The notes: generated by a model not told the origin, from the letters alone. 64,000 nt of DNA from Cryptomeria japonica (GCF_030272615.1 NC_081408.1:405985389-406049388), one strand, 5' to 3'. Shown: positions 33,556 through 45,672, counted from the first letter of the stretch. Made by a program: numbers and translations.

Positions 33556-35744
33556 ATTACAGTTAGGAAATCGAAAATATAATAATGCTGAGATTGTAAC
33601 CCTTCCACTTTCTGATCACCAAGTGCCCAATATGCAAAGGTGAGAGCATACGGTGTTGAGGGGATCGTTAGCTTCAAATAACTAAAAATATTACAATGCT
33701 TGGGTGGCAAGCCAGCCCCTTTCGCTTATACAACGGGTGACAGAAATACTAAAGAAATCACCGGGCGATAAACCAGCCAAGAACAAGCCAAGTAACTGAA
33801 TTAACAATCACTCAACCGCTTATCCAGCAGGGGAACTGGGAATGAAATTAACAATCAACTCTACCGCTTATGCAGCGGGAGGACAGTAATACAAAATAAG
33901 ATATAAGCAGCAAGCCAGCCTCTTCCACTTGTTCAGTGGGAAAGGAAGAGCAATTCCAAATATAACTTGTTGATAGTACTACTATTCAGCATTACAATAA
34001 TTTTCATGTCTGCAACAAAGGTAAGTCACTGAACACAGCTATACACATTGCTCAATCAGCTCCACAAGGTACAAGGGCCTCTCCATACAAGAAAATCTCT
34101 CCAAACTCAGAAAAATCTAAATCAAATAAACTTCCAGCACGGTGAAAACACACAGACCAGCAACACCAAATCCCACTAAAACACTCACAACTCCCTCAAA
34201 TCTTAACCGAATGACATGAGACTTTAAGCATATGACTCCTAGGATGTAGGCGATCAGGCCTAGAACAACAAACTATAGCAAACTGACCCAAATACATTAT
34301 GCACGCATCCCAACGCACTCAGCCACATGGTACGGCCAGCTAAGGGGGCGATTTTGCAAAGAAAATCCAAGGCACCAAATTAAGCTCTATAAACTCACAA
34401 AATGTATCGCCTAAACCAAACAGAGAGATAGAGGAAATACCCAAAACGAGAAGAATAACACACTGAGTCTTACGAACAAAAACCTTCTTCAGCACACTAC
34501 ACGAACAGCAACCTGGACACTCTAAAACACTTCCAAAAATCAGAAAACAATACAGAAATCTACGACATTATCTTCAATCCACTCCTCTGAGATGAAGAGC
34601 AAGCTCCGGCTCGACTAATTGCTATATTGCAAGCAAGAAATCAAGCAATGGCTAGGAGGTAAGCGTTCCTTGAAGCTTGACTCGACATTTTGACAGCACT
34701 TCGTTATAATATTTGCAAAAGATAGTCTCAAACGAAGGCCAAGGCACTTATTTATAACCTTCTCCCAAATCGAACTTCCTTTTCCCTCCAATGTGGGACT
34801 AAACAATGACATTCAAATTCACTTTAATTTGCATTTCATTTCATCCCTTCACCAAGTCATCCCATTTTGCCTAGACAAGATACTTTATTAAAATGCAAAT
34901 AACACATAATGTGAGCGCCCAACATATAGTTGAGAAAATGACTTTAATATAACTTAAGCAATCCCTTTAAATAATCGTCCATATTGCCTTAAGTTATAAT
35001 CCAACTTTAAACAACATTTTCCAACAAATCGACCCCCTCAAGGTGGCAAATATACTACATAAAAATATCAATAAAGTGTGTTATGGCGTCCAAGGTAATA
35101 AAGTGAATTATTTCATAAAATTAACTTATTTCTTTCTAAGGCGTCCATCATCCCTTATAAATTATTCACTTATAAAGTATTTTTCCTCAACCATGAAGTC
35201 GCGCAACATAAGCTCAAACTTGCCAAAATAGGTCCAAAAGAACAACTGCTCAAACTGACCTGCCGGAAATAGCCATCTGAACTGACCTGCTCAAACCCTA
35301 CTAAAAATAGCACTTACTAAAAATAGCTTACTACTAAAAATAGTAAGTGTGTCCAAATGCATTTTAACCACATTCTAAGCAGCCATCACAACTTACTAAA
35401 AATAGTAAGTCCAGAAAAGTCTTTGGATTTGTTTGCACGTCACACCACCGCGAAGCTCTCTGAAAACCCAGAAAAATAAGTTGTCCTCGCCCCCACTTAC
35501 TAAAAATAGTAAGTTCGTAAAAGTCCTCAGATTCAATTGCATGTCACACCATCGCGAAGCTCTCTAAAAACCCAAAAGGAATCCAGAATTAGAACTGTAA
35601 AATTCCAACATACAAGCCACCAAAACTGCCAAAGCATCCTTCTAGAAAATAGGAAACTCTAAAATTTGCCTCTGATTGACCAACGGGTCTCGGAATTGGC
35701 CAACAATCCCCAAAACCAACTAGAGTGGAAAAGGGGACATTACA
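33556..35744 (-). repeat. LTR, inverted relative to 24756-27044, inner end truncated
   Basis: It begins on the minus strand at TGTAATGTCCCC (35744-35733) and follows the solo LTR at 24756-27044 through the palindromic TAGTAAGT boxes, CCGCTTATGCAGCGGGAGGA-like repeats and the GATCAGAAAGTGGAAGGGTT block. It stops about 54 bp short of the expected end, where the neighbouring LTR begins. Confidence 0.7.
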
Positions 35745-35751
35745 TATATCT

Positions 35752-36371
35752 CAAAGTTGCAAAACTCTGTGTGTCAGAGATAAACTCATGAGTACTCACG
35801 CGCCCTAGATGGGCGCAAGTCACTCACACATATACTCGGCACCGAGTTACTGCAAAAATCGCAGCAAGTGTAACACAAATAAATCGCAGAAAATCGCCAA
35901 TAAGCAGGGAAAAAATCAGCACAAAAAAACAAGATTAAGTTTTAAGTTAAAAAAAAGCCTAAACGCATCTTATTTTTTCATTGCCAAGCCACGACGAAAG
36001 GTAAAAAAGACAACGCGACCAGTGCAAAAAAAACTGTGCGTGACTAGGGCACAAATCACACGATTGCAAGAGCAAGATTGTAGGTTTTTGATGCGAGCAA
36101 GGCAGAAAAAACTACAGTGACTAGGGCACAAATCGCACAAAACACCTTGTATTTTGGTTTATGTTATGTATTTAACTCAAACTTTCATTTATACATCATG
36201 GAAATCAATATATGTTCTACAAATTTTGTGTAAATGTGTGTTTTTGAATAATATTTAAAAAAAATGTATTTTCAAATGTTCGATATAGTTGCCGAGTTTT
36301 TCCTCGAGTTTTTGCGAGTCCCGAGTATTTAAAAAAAATTGGGCTTGTCGAGTCTGAGTTCTTCAACTATG
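35752..36371. mobile_element. Non-autonomous hAT derivative, 620 bp
   Basis: Ends are CAAAGTTGCAAAACTC and, on the other strand, CATAGTTGAAGAACTC. ATATATCT flanks both sides (35744-35751 and 36372-36379), a perfect 8-bp duplication. The right subterminal zone contains GCCGAGTTTTTCCTCGAG and GCGAGTCCCGAG, as in the 4-kb hAT. No transposase is encoded; a 103-codon lysine-rich frame is not convincing. Its internal part (36150-36300) matches the complement of 57290-57440. Confidence 0.88.
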
Positions 36372-36671
36372 ATATATCTCTTCCAGTAAGGCTTATCCAT
36401 GTCAATATAATAGATCATACTCAAAACAAGCTCAAGGAAATTGAAAAAAGAAGGTCCACAAAATCCCACCAAGTGTCATCTACAAACATCCATTTAATAG
36501 TTGCTGCCCTCCCAATGTTGGCTACTATAAGTTGTTAAATTTAAGTGAAAAGTAATAAATATCTATTGTTTTGAGCACAAATGATGTATCAGCTTATGCG
36601 CTTATCCGAGAACAAATAAATAGTAATTTCTTTAGCTTACTTATGATGTATATTCAAAACCCTAAGAGATA

Positions 36672-37165
36672 AATTCTATACATTGTAAAAAGCTAGAGGC
36701 CGTGTCCTTAGGATCGAGGGATTTTGTTTTCATTTTGTTATAGGAGGCTTCGGATCTAGGGATTTTGTTTTCATTTTGTTATAAGAAGCTTCTCCTTCCA
36801 AATTGAAGAAAGGTTTTATCCTTCCACACTATTCCCTAATAACCTAAAACGCTAACAATGATGACACACCATATATCAATAAAACAATTAAGGCAAAACA
36901 AACCCAATAGCATCAATATCAATCACAAGATCAATTAACAAACAAATTACCTCAAGCTTAATAGGACCATACATTCAGTTCCCTATCCACAATTTTAATG
37001 GCAATCATGTTATGATCTAAATGTATAGTTATAACCAAGGGAGGAAAAAAAACAAATCGTTAAATGTCAAAGAGTTTGAATAAGACAAAGGAGATACTCT
37101 ACATGAAAACTTGATGCACTTAATAGGAATATGCATTGTTCCCTCAACGTATACAGTTAGATATG
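36672..37165. other. Intronic sequence with a short tandem duplication
   Basis: GATTTTGTTTTCATTTTGTTAT occurs twice in tandem near 36719-36783 as part of a roughly 45-bp duplication. Nothing else is recognised. Confidence 0.45.
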
Positions 37166-37822
37166 GTAATGTCCCCTCCTTGCACCTAGTTCTATATGAG
37201 GTTTTTATTAGCCTATTCTCGAGTTCCCATAGGCTAAGTGGACATGGCTAGGGGATTCAGTGTCCTAAGGAAAGGAGAGCTCTAGCAAAGGTTTTTACTT
37301 TTTAGGGTATTTTGGCGAAGTTTCTATTTTTCCAAAATGTCTATTTCTAGTAAGTGTTATTTTTAACACTTGGTCTTGGCTTCTATGTTCTCTCAATTCA
37401 AGTGCAATCCTTTCCAATTCAATGCCTTGGTGACTTCTAAAGCAGGTTGATATTTGGTTTATGTCACTTAAGTCTTTGATACAGTTACTTTATAACTAAG
37501 TAAGGGTGATGGGTTCATGAAGTGTTCCCCTTGTTCTATGCCTAGTAAAGTGGTAACTTAAAGTTGTTTAAAAAGGGCAAAAATGGACTTCCTAAAATGA
37601 CACCAAGATTGAAGGGTGAGATAAAGTAATTTTAAATTGTAATAATGTGAGCTCAAGGGATGGGTCAAACCTTTTAGGGTTATTTCTTGTTGTTTTCAAA
37701 AGTGAAATGAGAGGGAAGGTAATTCAAATTCAAATAAGAGTTGTCTAACTTTTCCTCACATTATATATTTGTGTGTGAGCTCTCATTTCGATATAGATGA
37801 ATTGACAACTTAATGTTATGCT
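37166..37822 (+). repeat. LTR fragment (TGTAATGTCCCC family) split by the gypsy element
   Basis: GGTAATGTCCCCTCC, TTAGCCTATT and CCCATAGGCTAAG match the LTR start at 56013 and the minus-strand start at 33555. It is cut at 37823 where a gypsy LTR begins. Its other half was not found to the right. Confidence 0.55.
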
Positions 37823-38116
37823 TGTTGTTGAGAAAATTAGTATTTGTTAGTAAATGTTTAGGGGTCGGCGGTTGGTCGACAGTTGCTGACGGTTGGCACT
37901 AGCAGCCAGTCGACACCCATGTATATATATGTCTTTGTACCCCCAACTTGGGGGGATTTATGCGATGTTATGTGACACTGATGTTACTCTGAAATATATT
38001 GTAATGTTGGCATTAATGAATACATATCTTTGAGTTCTCTACATTTCGTGCATGTGTACTACTCTGTTTTGCTCGCATTTCGTTATGTTCTGAAACGTAC
38101 CCTACTGGGCAAAACA
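37823..38116 (+). repeat. 5' LTR of the decayed gag-pol gypsy element
   Basis: Begins TGTTGTTGAG and ends ACTGGGCAAAACA. The style is like the TGTTGCCGGG...GGGCAAACA LTR at 46180. It is followed at once by a PBS-like CTTGGCGTCGTTGCC (38117-38131). The left boundary is approximate. Confidence 0.65.
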
Positions 38117-39128
38117 CTTGGCGTCGTTGCCGATTCGAATGTCAAAGATCAAGATGACGACAAGCGGTACACACTAATGGGCCGACCATTTGATCAGCAA
38201 TTGATCGTAACTAACAGTGATACACACGAAGAGGTGACCCAGGTGGAAGCACGAGAGAATCAATTGATGGAGGACTTGGTAGACTTGTGGGAGGTGTTGG
38301 TCACCTAGTACGTGCAGAGGTAGGCTCGGGAGAGAGTCGTTCCTGAAGGCATGGTACGTAGCAAGCTCACGGTCAACACAACCGTATTTGATCTTCTCGA
38401 GAGCCGTCTAAGGCTGTTGGCACGGAATTTAATTGAACTTCAAGACCGAAGGGAAGAGACTGATAGTGAACGTCATCGGCAGCAAATCCTGCAACGATTC
38501 TGGGAGAGGACTTGATGGGAAGAGGAGGAACGTGACGAGAACCGTCAACAACAAAGGATCTTCAACCCGTACGGAGAAAATAATTGATGCCAGTAACGTT
38601 GAACAAGGATAGGAATCGTGTGCTGAAGGGGCAAGTGGACGAGCACGAGGGTGTCTAGAGAGCATTGAGATTGGAGGAGCAAGCGGAGTGAAGAAGGCGG
38701 CTACGGAGAATTGCCGAAGGAGCAACTGAAGGAGACCGTGATGGCGGTGAGAGATTGGTCGAAGATGGCCAAGTATCTGAATTGATTGAGAACACACGAC
38801 GTCATTTGGGGGACCTGACCCTCACGTTGGAAGAAATTGGGGACGGTAGCGGAGTGGAACCATACACACTGTTTCGAAGGGACTCAAGAGGATCTGAGGC
38901 CAGAAGGACATGGAGTGAGGAGCACACCGGGGACAGAGGCGTAGGGGATACGGGAGCGGCTGAGAGTGTCAAGATGACACTAGAGCACCATAGCCAGAAC
39001 GTTTTGTTCGGGTCTAGTGCACCGAACCAGGGAGCACCTCCAACCGGACCTAGCACACAGAGCAAGTCTTAGGGAGCAATTCCAACCGAAACAAATACCC
39101 AAACCGGGCCACAGGGAGTCACCGCAAT

Positions 39129-40304
39129 GTCAAAGAACTAGAAATTGCCGAAGTTTACAGGGCATGGAACAGAGGACCCCGTACAGCACTGTCGAACTTG
39201 TGAAAAAATCTGGTCGTCCAATGGGCAAACCAACCAGGACGAGTGGGTAATATAGTTTCCTGCAACGCTACGAGGAGTAGCAATAGATTGGTTCTCTGAA
39301 GCTGACAGAACCAAGGTCAGTATATGGACTGACCTGAAGAATGTGTTTTAGGCGGAATTCAAACTACTTCATGACAACAATGAAATCGTAGCAGAAATCT
39401 ATAGTATGAAGCAGAGCAAGCACGAAAGTGTGCGGACATACAATCGACAGCTTAAGGAGTTGCTTGGGAAGATGGAAAATCAACCAGCCGATGGACTAAA
39501 GAAACGTTGGTTTGTGGAGGGCTTGAAATCCTCCTTGAGAAGAAAAATGAAGGTTGTTCCCCCGACGTCGTATGAAGATGCCTATAATAGAGCAATGGAC
39601 ATAGAGAGTGAAGACAAAACGTCCCGGAAAAAGAAGAACAAATCGGATGATGACTCGTCCGAGGGGAGCAGCAGTGACAAGGAATCAAGCAAAAAGATAC
39701 AAGCCCTACAGAACAATATGAATAGAATGATGAAGGAATTTAAAGCTATGAAGGGGAGTAGCAGTAAAAATGAAGGAAAACTATGGTGTGCTGATTGCAA
39801 GGAAGGTCGCACTAAAGGCACGTGCCCTAAGAAGGCCTTCTGCGACATTTGTCAGGTGTTGGGACACTCCACCAAGGAGTGCCCATACAACATGAAGACC
39901 AAAGGTGCACAAGTACTCCTTACCCAGAAGCAACCATCAACGGTCATGGCAGCAGCCACTCCACAACAGCCGACCAACACAACTGCATCATCCGGTGGCT
40001 ACAAAAATAACTGGAGGGGAGGAAAAAGCAACATCAACAATAATAGTCGTCGGATACAGTATGATGCCAAAGGCCGACCAATGATTCAATGTCAAGCCTA
40101 TAGCGAATGGGGACATTTTGCCAGGGATTGCCCCAAGGGAGAAAGTTCACAGCACCTGTGTAGATGGTGTGGTCCAGGTGACCACGATGATGGGAACTGC
40201 CCGAAGTTTGGAGTGAACCTGTTGACTATCGACAGGACGAACGAAGAGGAGACGCTGGCAATCACAAGAGCACAAGCAAAAAAGGCTATCTACCCAGACC
40301 CCTG
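39129..40304 (+). pseudogene. gag of the decayed gypsy element
   Basis: It covers the core (KLPKFTGHGTEDPVQHCRTC, FPATLRGVAIDWFSEADRT, FKLLHDNNEIVAEIYS) and, from 39406, an open frame of 299 codons with KKRWFVEGLKSSLRRKMKVV. Zinc knuckles are CADCKEGRTKGTC, FCDICQVLGHSTKEC, CQAYSEWGHFARDC and CRWCGPGDHDDGNC. The second knuckle cysteine of CQAY is tyrosine, so that finger is damaged. Stops interrupt the N-terminal part near 39140, 39250 and 39350. Confidence 0.82.
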
Positions 40305-40353
40305 AATAGAAAAAGAGAGGGTATGGGCAGCTAAGGCCGACGTTGAAAGGGAG

Positions 40354-41378
40354 ATGAAGGAGCAAAGGGAAACAAATGAGACTACCTGTACTTCTACCGA
40401 ATCTGAAAAAAAAATCCTTAGACAAGTGTTGCAGACAGAAGTGTCCATAAAGAGAAGAGACCTTCTCAACACTATGCCACGATTGAAGGAAACCATTACC
40501 AGCACCATAGATGTGCCTATCGGTACTGTGGCACTCCACACAGAGATTCCAGTCAGCCCTTCGACGGACCCAATACTATTGGTTGTGAATAGCGAAAGAC
40601 ACCCTGCCATAGTAGAAATGGGAATACTCAATACGATCCTCACTGACACCATTGTTGATGGAGGATCCGAGGTGATTGTGCTTCCTACGGAGACATGGAG
40701 GAAGTTGGGAAAGTCGACATTGTGGTCGCCGACATTCAATCTGGTGGGGGCCGACCAGCACAGCATTAAGCCAATCGGAACTCTCATGGCACAATGGGTA
40801 ACCATTGGCACTCAACCCTTCATTTTGGATTTCGTAGTAATCCCTCTTAAAAAGAAAGGTTATGATGCAATCCTCGAGAGAGGATGGCTCATCGCTGCAA
40901 GGGTAAACCACAACTGAAAGCATAATACACTATCCATGGAGAGTGGAGGTCGGAAATTTGAGATCGACCTGAGGACGCAAGTGGTGAGGAGTTGGCATCC
41001 TCCTCGGGATCAGAATCGGAAGAACCTTCTGGAATCAATGAGGGCAGACAGAAGATGGAGCCCAATGATGAAGGTGTTTTAGAGTTGGAGGGTTGTTCCA
41101 AAGATGAGGTGGGCTCGCTGAACAGGCTTTTCCACTGGCAGATGGAGGATTATGAAGTCTTCCACCCTACATGTCACATGTTGCAGAAAGAAGAACTAGA
41201 GCAGGACATGTTCCCACCTGAATATAGAGAATATAAGGAAGGGGTCGCTCAAGTCAATGACACTCTGACGTATCAATTTGCTAAAGACAAACCCATATGG
41301 TATGAGGACCCCAACCTGAAGAAGACGAATCTGGGGGACGAGGCAACCCCAAAAAATATTCTACTTGGTGATGACTAG
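40354..41378 (+). pseudogene. Protease and linker of the decayed gypsy element
   Basis: The frame 40354-40917 contains TIVDGGSEVIVLPTETW with the catalytic DGG, VGADQHSIKPIGTLMAQWVT, then IGTQPFILDFVVIPLKKKGY and DAILERGWLIAARVNHN, followed by a stop. The acidic linker with LNRLFHWQMEDYEVFHP continues in another frame at 40992-41378. Confidence 0.8.
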
Positions 41379-41539
41379 GACCCTGTGCTGAAGGCAGCAA
41401 CCTTCAAGATTTTCATGGAGTACAAGGATGTGTTCGCATGGACTTATAAAGACCTGAAGGGAGTTCCTCCAGAACTATGTCCACCCGATTACATTGGTAC
41501 CAAGAGCCCAACTGGCACAGAAGAGACCCTAACGCATGA

Positions 41540-42395
41540 ATAAGAATTATGCTGCCCGAGTGAATGATGAGATTGAGCAGATGCTGGAAGCAAGCATCAT
41601 ATTCTGAGTGGAGACAAGTGAGTGGGTCTCACCTATCGTGATATCACTGAAGGAGGCCAACCAAATCAGCATTTGTGTGGATTTCCGGTGTCTCAATACT
41701 GTCACCATCAAGGACGCGTTCCCAATACCCTTTACAAACAGCATCCTCGAGGGTGTGGCCGAACATGAAATGTACTCATTTCTGGATAGCTTCTAGGGAT
41801 ACAACCAAATCTCTATCAATGAGGAGGATAAACTGATGACCACATTTGTGGTAGAAGATGGCGTATATATGTTTACAACCGAATGTCGTTCGGGTTGTGC
41901 AATGCTCCTACCACGTTCCAGAGGATAGTCCTCCATATTTTTGAGGAAATCTTTGTAGAGAATTTCAAGGCCTTTTTGGATGACTGGTCCATCTATAGTG
42001 GACAAGACACTTGCTTGGTGGCATTAAGGGAATGTATGGAATGATGTCGGAGGGCTCGACTAGCCTTGAACCCAAAGAAACGCAGGTTTATGGTGCCTCA
42101 GGTAAAATTACTCGGTCATATTGTGTGCAAGGCCGGGTTGAAAACAGATCCAGACAAGGTGAGAGTTATTGTGGAGATGGAGCCCCCCACCGATATGACA
42201 AGAGTGAAGTCCTTTCTGGGGCACATAGGGTATTACCGGAAGTTCATCAAGAACTTCGCTCAGATCTCATTTCCCTTGGACAAGTTGACATGAAAAGGGG
42301 AGCCGTATGTATGGGAAACTGCACAGGGGGAGGCGTTCGAGGAACTCAAGACGAGGCTGGTAGATGCACCTATTCTTGCCTATCTGAATTGGGAT
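41540..42395 (+). pseudogene. Reverse transcriptase of the decayed gypsy element
   Basis: Phrases across three frames are ETSEWVSPIVISLKEANQIS, ICVDFRCLNTVTIKDAFPIP, MSFGLCNAPTTFQRIVLHIF, FKAFLDDWSIYSG (catalytic pair present), NPKKRRFMVPQVKLLGHIVC and VKSFLGHIGYYRKFIKNFAQ. Stops at about 41605, 41796 and 42040 and frame shifts disable it. Confidence 0.82.
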
Positions 42396-42780
42396 AGAGA
42401 ATTCCACGTACATGTGGAAGCCTCTAATTACGCGATTGGTGCCACATTAGCACAGGAGGGAGGACATGGGCTCGACCACCCCATCTATTTTGCCAGTCGG
42501 TTATTGGCGAAGGCAGAAAAGAATTATAGCACCATGGAAAGGGAAGCCCTCGGTATGGTCTATGCCGTGCAGAAAATTCCGGCACTATATGCTGGCGACC
42601 CGATTTACACTTTATGTTGATCATCAGGTACTGATGTACCTAGTGAACAAACCCATTATTCAGGGGAGGATCAGTAGGTTGCTACTCCTACTTCAGGAGG
42701 TCACCTTCACAATTATTGTACGTTCGGGCAAGAGCCATGTCACTGTCGATCAACTATCATGGATCAAATCCGGAGAGCCA
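42396..42780 (+). pseudogene. RNase H of the decayed gypsy element
   Basis: VEASNYAIGATLAQEGGHGL, YFASRLLAKAEKNYSTMERE and FTLYVDHQVLMYLVNKPIIQ are the RNase H hallmarks. The first catalytic aspartate position reads E in HVEAS, where DAS is usual (VDAS at about 4460). One frameshift lies near 42575. Confidence 0.78.
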
Positions 42781-42879
42781 CCAGACGGAGTGAATGATGA
42801 TTTGCCCGATGCCCATTTGTTCCAAATAGCTGCACTACCATCATGGTATGCCAGCATCGAGGAATACTTATCAACCTCA

Positions 42880-43602
42880 CAGTTTCCTGCAAACATGCTA
42901 CCAAGAGAAAGATGGAAGTTGGTCCTGAGGAGTAGGACATTTCAATTGATTAATGGATTGCTTTACAAGATGGGACCTGATCAAATACTGAGGAGATGTG
43001 TCATGGAAGAGGAGATTCCAGGAGTGCTAAGGGAAGCACACGAAGGACCCGCATGCGAGCACATGGGTCCAGAAACCACTACTCGGAAAGTGTTGCTTGC
43101 AGGATTATGGTGGCCCACGTTGTACAATGATGCTCACGAATGGGTCGTGGGATGTGATACTTGCCAAAGGGCAGGAAAACCACTCAAAAGGGACTTTATG
43201 CCCCTGAATCCCTCCCATGCCCAGGAATTGTTTGAGCAATGGGGTTTGGATTTCATCGGACCATTGAAGGCCAACCGTGCACAAAGGTGTCGATATATTG
43301 TGGTGGCAACAGAATATTTGACAAACTGGGCTGAGGCTCGGGCACTGCCAGATAAGTCAGCCTTGAGCACGGCGAGGTTCATTTATGAGCAAATTATTAC
43401 CAGGTATGGCATCCCCATTCAATTGACAAGTGGTCGAGGTGGGCATTTTGTGAACCATGTTGTTCAATTGCTCACGACGGAGTTCAAGATCTTTCACTCC
43501 TTGTCGAGCCTATACTATCCCAGGGCGAACGGGCAAGCAGAAGCCACTAACAAGATATTGGTTATAGTAACAATGGCTTGTGTTAGTAATGTCATATTCT
43601 GA
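42880..43602 (+). pseudogene. Integrase of the decayed gypsy element, truncated
   Basis: The HHCC finger is intact (HEGPACEHMG...CDTCQRAG). The core has WGLDFIGPLKANRAQRCRYI and ends GQAEATNK. The second catalytic aspartate is lost: codon 43432-43434 gives glycine in QLTSGRGGHF, where D is expected. After NKIL the frame runs into unrelated sequence and stops at 43602. Confidence 0.82.
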
Positions 43603-44280
43603 ATCAGTCATCTTAGGTACTTATATCTATGTTAGTTTGACATGATAAAATACATTTAATCTATTTATGACATACAACATTCATTGTAAATATATGATAT
43701 ACATCTTTAGAGGATAACTAAGTATGTCTGCATATTAGAAATATATTCTTGTGGAGGAAGGGTATGGAATGTAATGAAGGGGTAACGAGGGGCTCGTAAG
43801 TAGGCCGTTCTAGAATGACCAAAGTGGCATCTAGGACTTTGAGGGCCCTTACATGGAAGAGTCAAGGGGTTACATTCTTTGCCTAACCCCACAAGACATG
43901 GTTAATTTGGGAGAAATAGAATCAAAGGGGAATTCCAATCACAAGAAGAAGGATAAGGATGGAAGTGCTGAAGGAGAACGGTGATAGGATACCTCACTAG
44001 GTAGACCACCTCATGGTAGTTGACCGATGGTCTCATGAGGCTAAGGGGGCTCTAGCTTTCACTCCACTCTTGGGCCTAAGGTAGAGGATCTCTTGGACAC
44101 CTTATTTTTCCTCCCGACTCCCACTCTCTTATGGCTGAGCTCAGATAAGGAATTAAACATAACTATAGTTAAGTTAATGTTCCCAACCATAGGTATAGAG
44201 AATTTATATTTAATTATCTTTTTTAGACGATTTATTAATGGTTTATATGCATTCCAATGGTTTCCTAACCTATTGCAGGA
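43567..44280. other. Junction region, no gene recognised
   Basis: Unrelated sequence after the break in the integrase. Its last 40 bp or so (ending TTTCCTAACCTATTGCAG) look like a 3' splice acceptor leading into the LFR-like exon. It may therefore include intron sequence of the source LFR gene. Confidence 0.4.
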
Positions 44281-44592
44281 TTTCAATCAACAAGATTTGG
44301 ATTTGAATATGAAACAATAAGTCCAAATGATCCACTATCTCGAGTCAGGCTAGAACCTGATGCTGTGACTTCAGAGAATATAGGAGATGGTAATGAAAGC
44401 AGGGTTTCAGATTGGTGGTATGATGAAGAGGGATTGTTCAACCTCGATGAGGAGGGTCATGCAGAGAGGCAGCAATGTGCTGTTGCTGCTTCAAATGTTA
44501 TACGCAATTTTTCTTTAATGCCAGAAAATGAGACAGTAATGGCTCAACATCGCCACTGTCTTGAAACTGTAATTCGAATGCATGAAGACACT
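44281..44592 (+). pseudogene. LFR-like (armadillo, SWI/SNF-associated) exon fragment
   Basis: Directly after an acceptor-like TTGCAG the plus strand encodes GFQSTRFGFEYETISPNDPL and SDWWYDEEGLFNLDEEGHAE, then RQQCAVAASNVIRNFSLMPE and NETVMAQHRHCLETVI. This matches the region of the plant LEAF AND FLOWER RELATED protein that precedes its armadillo repeats. LFR is a subunit of plant SWI/SNF chromatin remodellers. After LETVI the match fades into a segment shared with the Copia-like repeat (44585-44860), so only one exon is present. The retained acceptor suggests capture of genomic DNA rather than spliced RNA. Confidence 0.72.
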
Positions 44593-44860
44593 CTTCTATG
44601 TTTAGAACTGTGTGGTAATAATGTCTTCTGCTATTTTTAGTCTGATCGGCAGTCTCTATATATTCTCGATACTGCCACGGTTGTTTGTAAACAATTTTAA
44701 TATAGATAAGTGATACAGAATTTTGTTGGATCTCTATTGTGTGCACAGTCCAGACCAGTATTTCTTTATTTGAATCTGTTATTCAATTGTCTATTTATGA
44801 TTTAATCTCTTCAGTGTAGTGTAAAAGCTCTTTCTCCTCAAAATCTTCGACTGGTCAAAT
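44580..44860 (+). repeat. Direct repeat, copy 1 (with 45345-45635)
   Basis: GAAGACACTCTTCTATGTTTAGAA through GTGTAAAAGCTCTTT (quoted in part) is repeated, with small differences, at 45345-45635. Copy 1 follows the LFR exon; copy 2 follows the Copia gag start. The shared start, GAAGACACTCTTCTATGT, looks like the recombination point. Confidence 0.75.
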
Positions 44861-45240
44861 GGATACACTGAACTTGCAGATCAGAATGCTTATAATGCAT
44901 TGAATCCAAATCAGCGCAATCAGTTGAGAGATGACTGGAAGAAGGACAATCGAGCTCTCTTCAACATCCAATCCGCATTGTATATTTCAATTTTTCCCCG
45001 TATTGCAGGCATGACAAGGTCAAAAGAGGCATGGGGGGCTTTACAAACTGCATACCAAGGATCTGGCAAAGTAAGATTGGTAAGGCTTCAAACCTTTTGA
45101 AGGGATTTTGAGAATCTCAGGATGAAAGAAGCTGAGTCTATTCAAGAATACATTACCAGGACTCAAGATATTGTTAATCAGCTCAGATCTCAAGGAGAAA
45201 CAGGTATCAGAGCCAGCTTGCAGATTTTTCCTTTGTGCAG
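44850..45240 (+). pseudogene. Copia gag fragment (middle part)
   Basis: Reads GYTELADQNAYNALNPNQRN, DDWKKDNRALFNIQSALYIS and IFPRIAGMTRSKEAWGALQT, then AYQGSGKVRLVRLQTF, a stop, and RDFENLRMKEAESIQEYITR. This is the UBN2-type gag of Ty1/Copia elements. It should follow, not precede, the gag start found at 45270, so the element is rearranged. Confidence 0.78.
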
Positions 45241-45269
45241 ATAGCAGTACTTTTTTCAAGAAATTTCAA

Positions 45270-45345
45270 TGGTAAACAGCAGCAGCATACCCTTGCAACT
45301 TCCACTGTTCACTGGAGAGAACTATGAATATTGGAGCATAAGGAT
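45270..45345 (+). pseudogene. Copia gag N-terminal fragment
   Basis: MVNSSSIPLQLPLFTGENYE followed by YWSIRMKTLF is the canonical beginning of Ty1/Copia gag. It is cut off after MKTLF by the 280-bp repeat (copy 2). Confidence 0.78.
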
Positions 45346-45672
45346 GAAGACACTCTTCTATGTTTAGAATTGTGTGGTAATAATGTCTTCTGCTATTTTT
45401 AGTATGATCGGCAGGTCAAGACTTAATTCTTTTTTCTATATATTCTTGATACTGCGACAGTTGTTTGTAAGCAATTTTAATATAGAGAAGTAATACAGAA
45501 TTTTGTTGGAACTCTGCTGTGTGCACAGTACAGACCAGTATTTCTTTATTTGAATCTGTTATTCAATTGTCTATTTCTGATTTAATCTCTTCAGTGTAGT
45601 GTAAAAGCTCTTTGTTCTCAAAATCTTCAACTTTTGCAAGAACTAGGGTTCTTGCAAAAAGGGGACATTACA
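45345..45672 (+). repeat. Direct repeat, copy 2, ending in a short palindrome and GGGGACATTACA
   Basis: Matches 44580-44860, then continues with the inverted repeat TTTTGCAAGAACTAGGGTTC/TTGCAAAA (45633-45660) and GGGGACATTACA, the terminal motif of the TGTAATGTCCCC LTR family. Confidence 0.6.

Larger units (their letters stand above)
37823..43566 (+). mobile_element. Decayed Ty3/gypsy element with full gag-pol order, 3' truncated
   Basis: 5' LTR, PBS, gag, protease, RT, RNase H and integrase occur in order on the plus strand, with numerous stops and frameshifts. The sequence breaks off right after the integrase catalytic glutamate region (GQAEATNKIL) at about 43566 and no 3' LTR follows. Its gag and protease are close to those of the 46180-51908 element, so it shows what the missing pol of that element may have looked like. 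Confidence 0.82.

Noticed and set aside
44281-44640. LFR exon as part of a functional gene on the plus strand
   Set aside because: Only one exon is present, it runs into repeat sequence and a stop, and Copia fragments follow at once.
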